Shown piece after piece: positions 53,727-62,296 of a DNA stretch of 64,000 bases; positions within the stretch are counted from its first letter, which is position 1, and every line of letters begins with the position of its first letter. The stretch is taken from NCBI RefSeq assembly GCF_000422385.1, contig NZ_AULR01000013.1, positions 1 to 64,000 of the forward strand. The letters are read 5' to 3'. Position numbers and translations under genes: made by a program. The notes below the pieces were generated by a model. The model was not told the DNA's origin and searched no databases. It was given only the letters and a program-made list of their open reading frames with translations. The DNA comes from Microbacterium indicum DSM 19969. GTDB taxonomy: Bacteria; Actinomycetota; Actinomycetes; Actinomycetales; Microbacteriaceae.

Positions 53727-54329
53727 ATGACGAACACCCCCGTCTCCCCTTCCGCGACATCGGACGACCCGCGAGCGCAGCGCAGCAGGCAGCGGCTCGC
53801 CGACGCGCTCCGCACGATGCTCCAGGCCGAGGACCTCGGCGACATCGGCGTCGCCGAGCTGTGCCGCGCCGCGGGCGTGCACCGCACGACCTTCTACGGC
53901 CACTACGCGAGCGTCGGAGACCTCGCGGCCGACGTGTACGCGACGATGCTCGACGAGGCGAGCGCCGTCGAGCCCTTCACGGCCTCCCCCTCCGAGTCGT
54001 CGCAGGTCTACGTCGACCAGATGGTCGAGCTTCTCGACGCGGTCCTCCGCGAACGCACCGCGATCCGCGCCCTCCTCGAGTCGTCGGTGTCGCTCGGCTT
54101 CCGCAAGCGGCTGCGCCAGCGCTACCTCGACCGCATGCAGATGGCCGTCGACGTGCTCCGGGCCAACGGGGCCGACGTCCCCGAGGACTCGACCGTCGGC
54201 GTCGCGTTCATGGCGGGCGGCATCGCGAGCGCGCTCGAACTGTGGGCAGCCTCCGACGACACCGATTCGCGCGCCTTCGGCCGGCAGGTGCTCGCATCGA
54301 TGCCGCGCTGGTGGCCGTCTCCGGCGTGA
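53727..54329 (+). CDS. TetR-family regulator
   Basis: 200 aa. TetR HTH (about 18-62): RQRLADALRTMLQAEDLGDI, VAELCRAAGVHRTTFYGHYASVGDL (cited in part). The C-terminal helical domain (about 75-195) would bind an unknown ligand. It is divergent from ftsE and 94 bp upstream of the HtrA-like gene; either could be its target. Confidence 0.88.
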   Translation: MTNTPVSPSATSDDPRAQRSRQRLADALRTMLQAEDLGDIGVAELCRAAGVHRTTFYGHYASVGDLAADVYATMLDEASAVEPFTASPSESSQVYVDQMVELLDAVLRERTAIRALLESSVSLGFRKRLRQRYLDRMQMAVDVLRANGADVPEDSTVGVAFMAGGIASALELWAASDDTDSRAFGRQVLASMPRWWPSPA

Positions 54330-54423
54330 GCGATCCGGCTTCATAGGAAGCGCATAGGGCGATCATCGCGTACGCGCTGGTCCGGGGAGTCCAATGAGTC
54401 CATCAGGCACGAAAGGGGCCCTC

Positions 54424-55662
54424 ATGGACGACATCACTCCCACCACTCCCACCGCACCGGTCGCCGCCAAGCGGCCCTGGTATCGGCGCCGCGCGACGAT
54501 CTTCGGCGCCGCCGGATCCGCGCTCGTCATCGGCGCCTTCGCGGCGGGCATCCCCGTCGGCGCGGCGACGCTCTCGCCGACGACGACCGCCGCTCAGACC
54601 ATCCCCCAGCAGCAGGACTCGTCGGGATCCTCGTCGAGCGGATCCGCGCAGCAGGTCTCGCCGTTCGGCAGCGGGACCGAGCAGCAGCAGCAGTCGACGA
54701 CCTCCGGCAACGAGGCCTCGACGACCGCGAGCACCGACGAGGCGTCGGGCGTGGTCCTCGTCAACACGGTGCTCGGGTACGAGAACGCCGAGGCCGCGGG
54801 AACGGGCATCGTGCTCACGAGCGACGGCCTCGTCCTCACCAACAACCACGTCGTCGAGGGATCCACCGAGATCACCGTGACGATCGGATCCACGGGCCAG
54901 CAGTACACGGCGACGGTCGTGGGCACGGACGCCGAGAACGACGTCGCGGTGCTGCAGCTCGAGGGCGCGTCGGGCCTCACAACGGCGACGATCGACGACG
55001 ACGACGACGCCGCGGTCGGCGACGACGTCACGGCGGTCGGGAACTCGGAGGGCGGCGGCGTCCTCATGGCGGCGGACGGCACGATCACCGACCTCGACTC
55101 GACGGTCACGACGCAGTCCGAGTCGACGGTCTCGAGCGAGACGCTCGACGGCATGATCCAGATCTCGGCCGACGTCGTCTCGGGCGACTCGGGCGGCCCC
55201 CTCCTCGACGACGAGGGCGAGGTCATCGGCATCGACACCGCGGCGTCGAGCGGATCCGCCACGACGGTCGCCTACGCGATCCCGATCGACGACGCCCTCG
55301 ACATCGCGAACCAGATCGTGTCGGGCGACGAGTCGGGCAGCGTGACGATCGGCTACCCCGCGTTCCTCGGCGTGCAGGTTTCCAGCGAGACGGGCATGTC
55401 GGCGTACGGCTACCAGAACGGCGCCTCCGTGACGGGCGCGTCGGTCGCGGGGGTCATCGAGGGCACCCCGGCCGCCGACGCGGGCATCGCCGCGGGCGAC
55501 GTCATCACCTCGGTCGACGGCGTCGCCGTCTCCTCGTCCGACGACCTCACGCAGATCCTCGCGTCGTACGACTCGGGCGACCAGGTGACGATCGCCTGGA
55601 CCACGGCGGCCGGCGCGAGCCAGACCGCGACCGTGACGCTCGCCGACGGCCCCGCCGCCTGA
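54424..55662 (+). CDS. HtrA/PepD-like trypsin-type serine protease with PDZ domain
   Basis: 412 aa. Cytoplasmic N-terminus (Thr/Pro-rich), one transmembrane helix (about 28-50), a Ser/Gln-rich linker, protease domain with the triad His in TNNHVVEG, Asp in ENDVAVLQ, Ser in SGDSGGPLL, and a C-terminal PDZ domain (about 320-405, FLGVQVSSETGM, GIAAGDVITSVDGVAV). Anchored extracytoplasmic quality-control protease. ATG 54424 has GAAAGGGG five bases upstream. The linker and loops use GGATCC for Gly-Ser repeatedly. Confidence 0.92.
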   Translation: MDDITPTTPTAPVAAKRPWYRRRATIFGAAGSALVIGAFAAGIPVGAATLSPTTTAAQTIPQQQDSSGSSSSGSAQQVSPFGSGTEQQQQSTTSGNEASTTASTDEASGVVLVNTVLGYENAEAAGTGIVLTSDGLVLTNNHVVEGSTEITVTIGSTGQQYTATVVGTDAENDVAVLQLEGASGLTTATIDDDDDAAVGDDVTAVGNSEGGGVLMAADGTITDLDSTVTTQSESTVSSETLDGMIQISADVVSGDSGGPLLDDEGEVIGIDTAASSGSATTVAYAIPIDDALDIANQIVSGDESGSVTIGYPAFLGVQVSSETGMSAYGYQNGASVTGASVAGVIEGTPAADAGIAAGDVITSVDGVAVSSSDDLTQILASYDSGDQVTIAWTTAAGASQTATVTLADGPAA

Positions 55663-55675
55663 CGCGCATCGCACG

Positions 55676-55711
55676 CGAGAGGGGCCACGGCATCCGCCGG
55701 GGCCCCTCTCG
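55676..55711. terminator. Bidirectional terminator between htrA-like gene and pepN
   Basis: CGAGAGGGGCC (55676-55686) pairs with GGCCCCTCTCG (55701-55711), 11-bp perfect stem, 14-base loop, in the 54 bp between converging stops. Confidence 0.75.
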
Positions 55712-55716
55712 TCGCG

Positions 55717-58185
55717 TCAGTTCGCGGCGCGCACCCGCAGGTCGCGCGCCAGGTGGTCGCGCTGCTCGATCACGAGGCGGCGGAGCGAACCCGGGGCGTC
55801 GTCGTTCGCGGCGAGCCAGGCGTCGACCTTCTCGAGCGAGTCGCCCGCGGGGAACAGGCCGCGCACGAGGCGGCGGGCGATCTCGATCGAGCGCTCGGCC
55901 CACGTCGGGCGGATCCGCGCGAAGTAGTCGTCGTCGAAGCCCGCGACGAGGTCGCGCCGGCCGCCGGCGCGCACGCCGTCGATCGTGGCGCCGAGGTGAT
56001 CGTTCGTGAGCGACGTGTCGGTCCACGCGCCCTCCCACGCGGCGGCGCGGACGTCGGCTTCGGGGCGCGCGGCGAGCGCCGCGACCGCCGCGGTGCGGCC
56101 CGACATCGTGTCGTCGCGCGCGAGCTCGGCGCGGATCTCGTCCTCGCCCACGGCGCCCGTCGCGGCGAGCGCGAAGATCCACGCCCAGCGCAGGTCGGCG
56201 TCGAGCGCGAGGCCCTCGGGTGCGGGCTCAGATCCGTCGAGCATCGCGCGGATCGCTGCCGATCGGCCGTCCGAGACCGAGGCCGCCGCCCCGAGGGCGC
56301 GGGCCCAGGCGAGCTGCGCACCCGAGCCCGGCCCGGCGGCGCGGAGCGACTGGGCGACGACGTCGAGCCACGCGGCGCGCGCGGCGTCGCGATCGGCGTC
56401 CGCGACGAAGTGGTTGACAGTGTGCGCGGCGTTCGCGAGCGTTCCCGCGAGCAGGCCGACGTTCGCCTCGCGCGGCGCGTGGCGCTCGACGATCGCGAGG
56501 AAGCGCCCCGCCGGCAGCAGACCGTCGCGCGTCGCGTTCCAGAGGGCCGACCAGACGAGACCGCGCGCGAGCGCGTCGTCCAGGCCGCTGAGCGCCTTCT
56601 CGACCGTCGCGAGCGAGCGCTCATCGAGGCGCGCCTTGGCGTAGGTGAGGTCGCCGTCGTTGATGAGCACGAGATCCGCGTCCGGGAGCTCGATCGGCGT
56701 CCGCTCCTCCGTGAGCTCGACGTCGACCGACTCGGTGCGGACGAGCGCGTCGCCGTCGAGCGCGTACAGCCCCACCCGCAGGCGGTGCGGGCGGGCGTCG
56801 GTCTGCACGAGGGCGGATCCGTCGTACGAGATCTCGCTGACGCCCGTCGTCTCGAGCCACGCCCGCGACCACGCGCGCACGTCGCGGCCCGACGCGTCCT
56901 CGAGCGCGACGAGCAGGTCGTCGAGCGTCGTGTTGCCGTAGGCGTGGGCCCGGAAGTACGCCCGCGCACCCGCGAAGAACGCCTCCTCGCCGACGAACGC
57001 GACGAGCTGCTTGAGCACCGAGGCGCCCTTGGCGTAGGTGATCCCGTCGAAGTTGAGCTTCGCCGCCTCGAGATCGGGGATGTCGGCGACGATCGGGTGG
57101 GTCGTCGGCAGCTGGTCCTGCTCGTACGCCCAGGCCTTGCGGCGGTTCGCGAACGACGCCCAGGCGTCGGAGAAGCGCGTCGCCGCGACCGAGGCGTGGG
57201 CCCCCATGTAGTCGGCGAACGACTCCTTGAGCCAGAGGTCGTCCCACCAGCGCATCGTCACGAGGTCGCCGAACCACATGTGCGCCATCTCGTGGAGGAT
57301 CGTGTTGGCCCGCGCCTCGCGCTGGGCCTCGGTCGCGGCGCCGCGGAAGATGTACGCCTCGGTGAACGTGACGAGCCCGGGGTTCTCCATCGCGCCGAGG
57401 TTGTACTCGGGGACGAAGATCTGGTCGTACTTGCCCCAGGGGTAGTCGAACCCGAACGCGTCGGCGTAGAAGTCGAGTCCCTGCTTCGTGACCTCGAAGA
57501 TCTCTTCCGAGTCGAGGTGCGCCGCGAGCGAGGCGCGCACATAGGCGCCGAGCGCGACGCGCTGCTCGCCGCGGGTCCACTCCCCCGAGACGCCGTGGTA
57601 CGGCCCGGCCGCGACCGCCGTGATGTACGACGAGATCGGCAGCGTCGGGGCGAACTCGACGGTCTGCTCCTGGCCGCCGCCCATCGTGACGAGGGCGCGG
57701 CCTCCCGAGAGCACCGTCCAGCCCGCGGGCGCCGTGACGCGGAAGGTGTAGCGCGCCTTCATGTCGGGCTGCTCGAAGGCGGCCATGACGCGGCGCGAGT
57801 CGGCCGGCTCGTACTGCGTGTAGAGGTAGGTGGCGCCGTCGACGGGGTCGACGAAGCGGTGCAGGCCCTCGCCCGAACGGCTGTACGCGCCCGTCGCCTC
57901 GATCCGCACCTCGTTCTCGGGCCCGAGGCCCGTGACCGTGATGCGCGCGCCGTCCCAGATGACCGGGTGGTCGACGCCGTTGACGACGACGCGGTCGACG
58001 CTCTCGCCGAGGAAGTCGATCCACGTCGACTCCTCCCGCGCCTGGAAGGCGAGCGTCGTGGCGGTCGGGAAGCCCGTGACCTCCGCGTCGGGCGCGCCGG
58101 TGAGGTCGAGCTCGACCTGCACGGCGCTCAGGGTGATGGCGGCCGACCGGGCCGCCGTCTCTTCTCGGCTGAGGTTCGCGGTCAT
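55717..58185 (-). CDS. pepN: Aminopeptidase N (M1 metallopeptidase)
   Basis: 822 aa. Exopeptidase motif GAMEN and zinc motif HEMAHMWFG plus the downstream Glu in LKESFADYMG are intact, with the M1 N-terminal beta domain (ATYLYTQYEPADSRR) and C-terminal helical ERAP1-like domain. No signal peptide; cytoplasmic peptide turnover. It is divergent from the MarR/MFS pair with 64 bp between starts, where a palindrome covers both promoters. Confidence 0.95.
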   Translation of the reverse strand: MTANLSREETAARSAAITLSAVQVELDLTGAPDAEVTGFPTATTLAFQAREESTWIDFLGESVDRVVVNGVDHPVIWDGARITVTGLGPENEVRIEATGAYSRSGEGLHRFVDPVDGATYLYTQYEPADSRRVMAAFEQPDMKARYTFRVTAPAGWTVLSGGRALVTMGGGQEQTVEFAPTLPISSYITAVAAGPYHGVSGEWTRGEQRVALGAYVRASLAAHLDSEEIFEVTKQGLDFYADAFGFDYPWGKYDQIFVPEYNLGAMENPGLVTFTEAYIFRGAATEAQREARANTILHEMAHMWFGDLVTMRWWDDLWLKESFADYMGAHASVAATRFSDAWASFANRRKAWAYEQDQLPTTHPIVADIPDLEAAKLNFDGITYAKGASVLKQLVAFVGEEAFFAGARAYFRAHAYGNTTLDDLLVALEDASGRDVRAWSRAWLETTGVSEISYDGSALVQTDARPHRLRVGLYALDGDALVRTESVDVELTEERTPIELPDADLVLINDGDLTYAKARLDERSLATVEKALSGLDDALARGLVWSALWNATRDGLLPAGRFLAIVERHAPREANVGLLAGTLANAAHTVNHFVADADRDAARAAWLDVVAQSLRAAGPGSGAQLAWARALGAAASVSDGRSAAIRAMLDGSEPAPEGLALDADLRWAWIFALAATGAVGEDEIRAELARDDTMSGRTAAVAALAARPEADVRAAAWEGAWTDTSLTNDHLGATIDGVRAGGRRDLVAGFDDDYFARIRPTWAERSIEIARRLVRGLFPAGDSLEKVDAWLAANDDAPGSLRRLVIEQRDHLARDLRVRAAN

Positions 58186-58225
58186 GGATCCATCGTAGGT
58201 TCCGCCGAATAGATGCCGTAGTTAT

Positions 58226-58238
58226 ATACCTCTGGTAT
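58226..58238. promoter_or_regulatory. Palindrome ATACC-TCT-GGTAT, MarR operator candidate
   Basis: Perfect 5-bp-arm inverted repeat in an AT-rich patch between pepN and the MarR gene. It touches the -10-like TATCTT (58236-58241) eight bases before the MarR GTG, so it is well placed for autorepression and could also affect pepN. Confidence 0.6.
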
Positions 58239-58249
58239 CTTTGTTGGAC

Positions 58250-58711
58250 GTGACACGCTCTCACGACCTCGAATCGCTCATCATCGGCGCCCACGCCCTC
58301 ACGCGCACGGCCGCCGTCGACATGCAGAACGAGACGCCGTCGGCTCAGTGGCGCACGCTCGCGATCCTCCTCGAGCGCGGCCCGCTGCGGCTCGGCGACC
58401 TCGCGCGCCTGAGCCGCGTGACGCAGCCGGGCATGACGCGGCTCGTCGCGACGATGACCGAGGCCGGCCTCCTCGAGCGCGCGCACGACCCCGACGACCA
58501 GCGCGCCGTGATCGTCGCCGCGACCGACGAGGGATCCGCCGCGTACGCCGCCTGGCGCCGCGAGCTCGTCGCCGCCCTGCTCCCCCGGTTCTCGGGGCTC
58601 GACGACGACGACTGGCGGGCCCTCGGCCGCGCCGCCGAGATCCTCCGCGAGCAGCTCGCCGAGGCCACGACATCCCACCCTCACACAGCAGAAAGGGGAT
58701 CCTCTCGATGA
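58250..58711 (+). CDS. MarR-family regulator of the adjacent MFS gene
   Basis: About 153 aa from GTG 58250 (TTG codons at 58241 and 58244 are alternatives). Winged helix: QWRTLAILLERGPLRLGDLA, RLSRVTQPGMTRLVATMTEAG, LERAHDPDDQRAVIV with the wing. Its stop overlaps the MFS start (ATGA), showing co-transcription. Drug- or metabolite-responsive repressor of the transporter is the usual arrangement. Confidence 0.87.
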   Translation: MTRSHDLESLIIGAHALTRTAAVDMQNETPSAQWRTLAILLERGPLRLGDLARLSRVTQPGMTRLVATMTEAGLLERAHDPDDQRAVIVAATDEGSAAYAAWRRELVAALLPRFSGLDDDDWRALGRAAEILREQLAEATTSHPHTAERGSSR

Positions 58712-59943
58712 GCAGTCCCTCCTCCGGATCCATCTGGAAGCAGCCGCTTCCCGTGTGGGCGATCGCGTTCGCCGCGGTCGTCTCCTTCATGGGCATCGGC
58801 CTCGTCGACCCGATCCTCCCCTCGATCGCCACGTCGCTCGACGCGACGCCGACGCAGACCGAGCTGCTCTTCACGAGCTACCTCGCCGTCACGGGCGCCG
58901 CGATGTTCTTCACCTCGTGGGTGTCGAGCCGCATCGGCACGAAGGCGACGCTCCTCATCGGGCTCGCGGTCGTCGTCGTCTTCGCGTTCCTCAGCGCGAT
59001 CAGCGGATCGGTCGACGAGATCATCGGGTTCCGCGCGGGCTGGGGCCTCGGCAACGCCCTCTTCATCTCGACGGCGCTCGCCGCGATCGTCGGAGCCGCG
59101 GCGGGCGGTTCCAGTGCCGCGATCATCATCTACGAGGCCGCGCTCGGCCTCGGCATCGCGGTCGGCCCCCTCGTCGGCGGTCTCCTCGGGGAGGTCAGCT
59201 GGCGCGGCCCGTTCTTCGGCGTCACGACGCTCATGGCCGTCGCGTTCATCGCGATCGTGACGATGCTGCGCATGCCGAAGCAGGAGCGCAGCCCCCTGCA
59301 CCTCTCGGCGCCGTTCCGCGCGCTCGGCCGCCCCGCGCTCGGCATCCTCGCCGTCACGGCGCTGTTCTACAACATCGCCTTCTTCATCCTGCTCGCGTAC
59401 TCGCCGTTCCCCCTCGGGTTCGGCGCGATCCAGATCGGCTGGACGTTCTTCGGCTGGGGCGTCGCGCTCGCGATCACGAGCGTGTTCCTCGCGCCCGCGC
59501 TCATCCGCGCGTGGGGCCTGCGCAACACCCTGACGGTCATGCTGCCGCTCCTCGCGATCGACCTCGTCGTCGCGGGCTTCATCGTCGACAGCAAGGCGGG
59601 CCTCGTGACCTGCATCATCATCGGGGGCCTGATCCTCGGCGTGTGCAACACCGTGCTGACGGAGGCCGTCATGGAGGCGACCGACCTGCCGCGCTCCGTC
59701 GCGTCGTCGGCCTACTCGGGGGTCCGCTTCCTCGGCGGCGCGATCGCCCCGCCGCTCGCGACGGCGCTCGCCGACGCGTTCAGCTCGACGATCCCGTACT
59801 GGTTCGCGGGCGCCTCGGCCGCGATCGCGGCCCTCGTGATCATCTTCGGCCGCCGCACGCTGCGCCGGATCGATGCGCACGCGGCCAGCGAGGTGGAGGA
59901 GGCGGAGGCGATCGCCGTGGGCGACGCCGCCGCGGGAGCCTGA
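58708..59943 (+). CDS. MFS transporter (drug-type efflux)
   Basis: 411 aa, twelve hydrophobic segments. Motif A region SSRIGTKATLLIGLAVVVV and GLGIAVGPLVGGLLG (motif C, antiporter signature) point to a DHA1-type exporter. ATG 58708 overlaps the MarR stop and has GAAAGGGG upstream. Substrate unknown. Ends in an Ala/Glu-rich tail. Confidence 0.9.
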   Translation: MSSPSSGSIWKQPLPVWAIAFAAVVSFMGIGLVDPILPSIATSLDATPTQTELLFTSYLAVTGAAMFFTSWVSSRIGTKATLLIGLAVVVVFAFLSAISGSVDEIIGFRAGWGLGNALFISTALAAIVGAAAGGSSAAIIIYEAALGLGIAVGPLVGGLLGEVSWRGPFFGVTTLMAVAFIAIVTMLRMPKQERSPLHLSAPFRALGRPALGILAVTALFYNIAFFILLAYSPFPLGFGAIQIGWTFFGWGVALAITSVFLAPALIRAWGLRNTLTVMLPLLAIDLVVAGFIVDSKAGLVTCIIIGGLILGVCNTVLTEAVMEATDLPRSVASSAYSGVRFLGGAIAPPLATALADAFSSTIPYWFAGASAAIAALVIIFGRRTLRRIDAHAASEVEEAEAIAVGDAAAGA

Positions 59944-59955
59944 CCTATTCGTCGA

Positions 59956-59998
59956 CGCCGAGGGGCGCGGATCCGTTCGGGATCCGCGCCCCTCGGCG
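59956..59998. terminator. Bidirectional terminator between the two MFS genes
   Basis: Perfect 19-bp stem (CGCCGAGGGGCGCGGATCC, 59956-59974, with 59980-59998) and loop GTTCG. It serves both converging transporters. Confidence 0.9.
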
Positions 59999-60004
59999 CA
60001 TCCG

Positions 60005-61240
60005 CTAAGCGCGTCCGGCGCGGCGCGCGACCCCGTACGCGGCGAGCGCCGCGGCCGCGGACGCGACCATGACGATCGCGCAGGGCATCGCGGTGTCCTC
60101 GCCCGCGACGCTCACGAGGGGCGAGATCACGGCCGCGAGCCCGAACTGCGCGGCGCCGAGGACGGCGGACGCGCTCCCCGCGGCGCGGGGAACCGCCGCG
60201 AGCGCGAGCGCCGATCCGTTGCCGAGGACGAGACCCAGCGGAGCGACGGCGACGAACACCGCGACGGCGAGCAGCCAGACGGGCGCGCCCGTCGCCGCGA
60301 TCAGCAGGAACAGCGCGGCCCCGACCGCCGAGATCCCGAGCCCCAGCCCCATGAGCCGCTCGGCGGGCACGCGGTCGACGAGCTTGGCCGACGCGGCGCT
60401 CACGACCATGAGCGCGAGGGCGTTGACGCCGAAGAGCAGGCTGTACTCGAGGGTCCCGAGCCCCATCATCGTCTGGTAGATGAACGGCGACGCCGAGATG
60501 TAGGCCATCATGACGCCGAACCCGAAGGCGAACGCGAGCGTGTAGCCGAGGTAGCCCCACGTGGCGAGCGGGGCGAGCGCGGATCCCTCCCGCGCCTTGT
60601 CGGCGCGCATCGCGTCGCGCCGCTCGCGCGGCAGCGACTCGCGCACCCCGAACACGACGGCGACGAGGCTCGCGAGCGCGATCACGGCGACGACCGCGAG
60701 GACGCCCCGCCAGCCGAGGGGGTCGGCGATCACGCCGCCGATGAGAGGCGCGACGACGGGCGCCACTCCCCCGACGATCATCATGAGGCTCATGGCCCTC
60801 GCGGCCGCGGGCCCGACGGCGAGGTCGGAGATCACGGCGCGGCCGAGGACCATGCCGGCCGCGCCCGAGAGACCCTGCACGACGCGCGCCGCGATGAGCA
60901 CGCCGACGGTCGGGGCGACCACGGCGGCGGCGCTCGAGAGCACGAAGATCACGGCGCCGACGACGAGCGGCGTGCGACGGCCGTATCGATCGGAGAGCGG
61001 CCCGAAGACGAGCTGGCCCGCGGCGATGCCGACGAGGAAGGCCGTCAGCGTGAGCTGCACGCCCGTCGCGCTCGTCGACAGGTCGGCGGTCATCGCGGGG
61101 AAGGCGGGCAGGTAGAGGTCTGTCGCGAACGGCGTGACCGCCTGGAGGAGCGCGAGCACGAGGAGCAGGCCCGCGCCGATCCCGGGCCGCGCCGCGCGCT
61201 GCGCTGCGGTGTCGCTTCGGAAGGAGGTCGTGGAGGTCAT
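60005..61240 (-). CDS. Bcr/CflA-type MFS multidrug transporter
   Basis: 411 aa, twelve transmembrane segments. ATDLYLPAFPAM near the N-terminus, motif A FGPLSDRYGRRTPLV and GRAVISDLAVG are typical of Bcr/CflA exporters. Divergent from a MarR gene with a palindromic operator between. Substrate unknown; the family exports drugs such as bicyclomycin and small sulphur compounds. Confidence 0.92.
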   Translation of the reverse strand: MTSTTSFRSDTAAQRAARPGIGAGLLLVLALLQAVTPFATDLYLPAFPAMTADLSTSATGVQLTLTAFLVGIAAGQLVFGPLSDRYGRRTPLVVGAVIFVLSSAAAVVAPTVGVLIAARVVQGLSGAAGMVLGRAVISDLAVGPAAARAMSLMMIVGGVAPVVAPLIGGVIADPLGWRGVLAVVAVIALASLVAVVFGVRESLPRERRDAMRADKAREGSALAPLATWGYLGYTLAFAFGFGVMMAYISASPFIYQTMMGLGTLEYSLLFGVNALALMVVSAASAKLVDRVPAERLMGLGLGISAVGAALFLLIAATGAPVWLLAVAVFVAVAPLGLVLGNGSALALAAVPRAAGSASAVLGAAQFGLAAVISPLVSVAGEDTAMPCAIVMVASAAAALAAYGVARRAGRA

Positions 61241-61254
61241 GCGATCCAGTGTAG

Positions 61255-61268
61255 TTATTGATCAATAA
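61255..61268. promoter_or_regulatory. Perfect 14-bp palindrome TTATTGATCAATAA
   Basis: Lies between the Bcr/CflA-type gene (start 61240) and the MarR gene (start 61299) in a strikingly AT-rich stretch. A second, overlapping repeat TTGAT (58-62 of 612xx) / ATCAA (61271-61275) is also present. Likely operator for the MarR protein, controlling both genes. Confidence 0.8.
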
Positions 61269-61298
61269 TTATCAAATCATCACGAGTACACTGGCGGC

Positions 61299-61736
61299 AT
61301 GCCGCACTCCGTCACCGACGACCAGCTGGCCGACCTCGCCGAGATCGTGTCGGCGCTCTCGCGCACGATCGAGCGCCGCCACGCCGACGCCGACATCACC
61401 GAGCTCACGGTCTCCGAGCACGCCGTGATGCGCTTCGTCGACCGCAACCCCGGAACGACGCCGAGCGCGATCGCCCACGCGGTCGACATGCAGCGCCCCA
61501 ACGTCAGCGCGCTCCTGCGGCGCCTCGAGGAGAAGGGCCTCCTCATGCGCACCGACGCGCCCGGTGACGGTCGCGGCGTGACCGTCACCTCGACCCCGCG
61601 GGCCGCCGAGAACCTCCGGCGGCTGCGCCAGGTGTGGAGCGGCGCCCTGTCCCCCGCGCGCGGCGCCGGGGACATCCCCGACCTCACCGAGCGGCTCACC
61701 GAGATCCACGACCTCCTCTCCGCGTCGCGCGGCTGA
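61299..61736 (+). CDS. MarR-family regulator
   Basis: 145 aa. Winged helix with VSEHAVMRFVDRNPGTTPSA, MQRPNVSALLRRLEEKGLL and wing MRTDAPGDGRGVTV. It contains no cysteine, so it is not a thiol-based OhrR despite the ohr gene 64 bp downstream. Controls the divergent Bcr/CflA-type exporter, by position and by the palindrome. Confidence 0.9.
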   Translation: MPHSVTDDQLADLAEIVSALSRTIERRHADADITELTVSEHAVMRFVDRNPGTTPSAIAHAVDMQRPNVSALLRRLEEKGLLMRTDAPGDGRGVTVTSTPRAAENLRRLRQVWSGALSPARGAGDIPDLTERLTEIHDLLSASRG

Positions 61737-61788
61737 CGGGCGAACCCATGGATCCGCTGTGATCGGCCCGGCGGATCCGGCGCGTGCT

Positions 61789-61794
61789 TAGTCT
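61789..61794 (+). promoter_or_regulatory. -10 hexamer TAGTCT, ohr
   Basis: TAGTCT six bases before the ATG at 61801, no Shine-Dalgarno; leaderless candidate. Confidence 0.5.
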
Positions 61795-61800
61795 CTGATC

Positions 61801-62223
61801 ATGGACGCTGCATATACGACAGAAGCACTCGCGACCGGAGCCGGCCGCAACGGCCACGTCTCGGTGATCGAGTCGGACCTCGAGTTCGACATGGCGATCC
61901 CGAAGGCGATGGGCGGATCGGGCGCGGGCGCGAACCCCGAACAGCTCTTCGCGGCGGGCTACTCGGCCTGCTTCCACTCGGCCCTCCAGAGCGTGGCCCG
62001 CTCGCGCAAGGTCTCGATCGAGGGATCCTCGGTCGGCGCCCGCGTGTCGATCGGGTCGAACGGCGAGGGCGGATTCGGCCTCGCCGTCGAGCTCGAGGTC
62101 GTCATCCCCGAGCTCGACCACGCGACGGCGCAGGACCTCGCCGACGCCGCCCACCAGGTGTGCCCCTACTCGAACGCGACCCGCGGCAACATCGAGGTGA
62201 AGGTCACCGTCTCCGACGACTGA
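61801..62223 (+). CDS. ohr: Organic hydroperoxide resistance protein (Ohr/OsmC family)
   Basis: 140 aa thiol peroxidase that reduces organic hydroperoxides using lipoyl or bacillithiol/mycothiol-type reductants. The two active-site cysteines are in NPEQLFAAGYSACF and HQVCPYSNATRGN. No OhrR-type regulator is next to it. It is followed by a hairpin terminator shared with the facing synthetase gene. Confidence 0.94.
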   Translation: MDAAYTTEALATGAGRNGHVSVIESDLEFDMAIPKAMGGSGAGANPEQLFAAGYSACFHSALQSVARSRKVSIEGSSVGARVSIGSNGEGGFGLAVELEVVIPELDHATAQDLADAAHQVCPYSNATRGNIEVKVTVSDD

Positions 62224-62240
62224 TCCTCCAGGAAAGGGCC

Positions 62241-62266
62241 GGTGCGCGCGGACTTCCGCACGCACC
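62241..62266. terminator. Terminator after ohr
   Basis: GGTGCG-C-GCGGA (62241-62252) pairs with TCCGC-A-CGCACC (62255-62266), 11 pairs with one mismatch and a 2-base loop, followed by CCCCTTCTTC. Bidirectional between converging genes. Confidence 0.75.
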
Positions 62267-62296
62267 GACCCCTTCTTCGCACCCGCAGCCCGGCGC

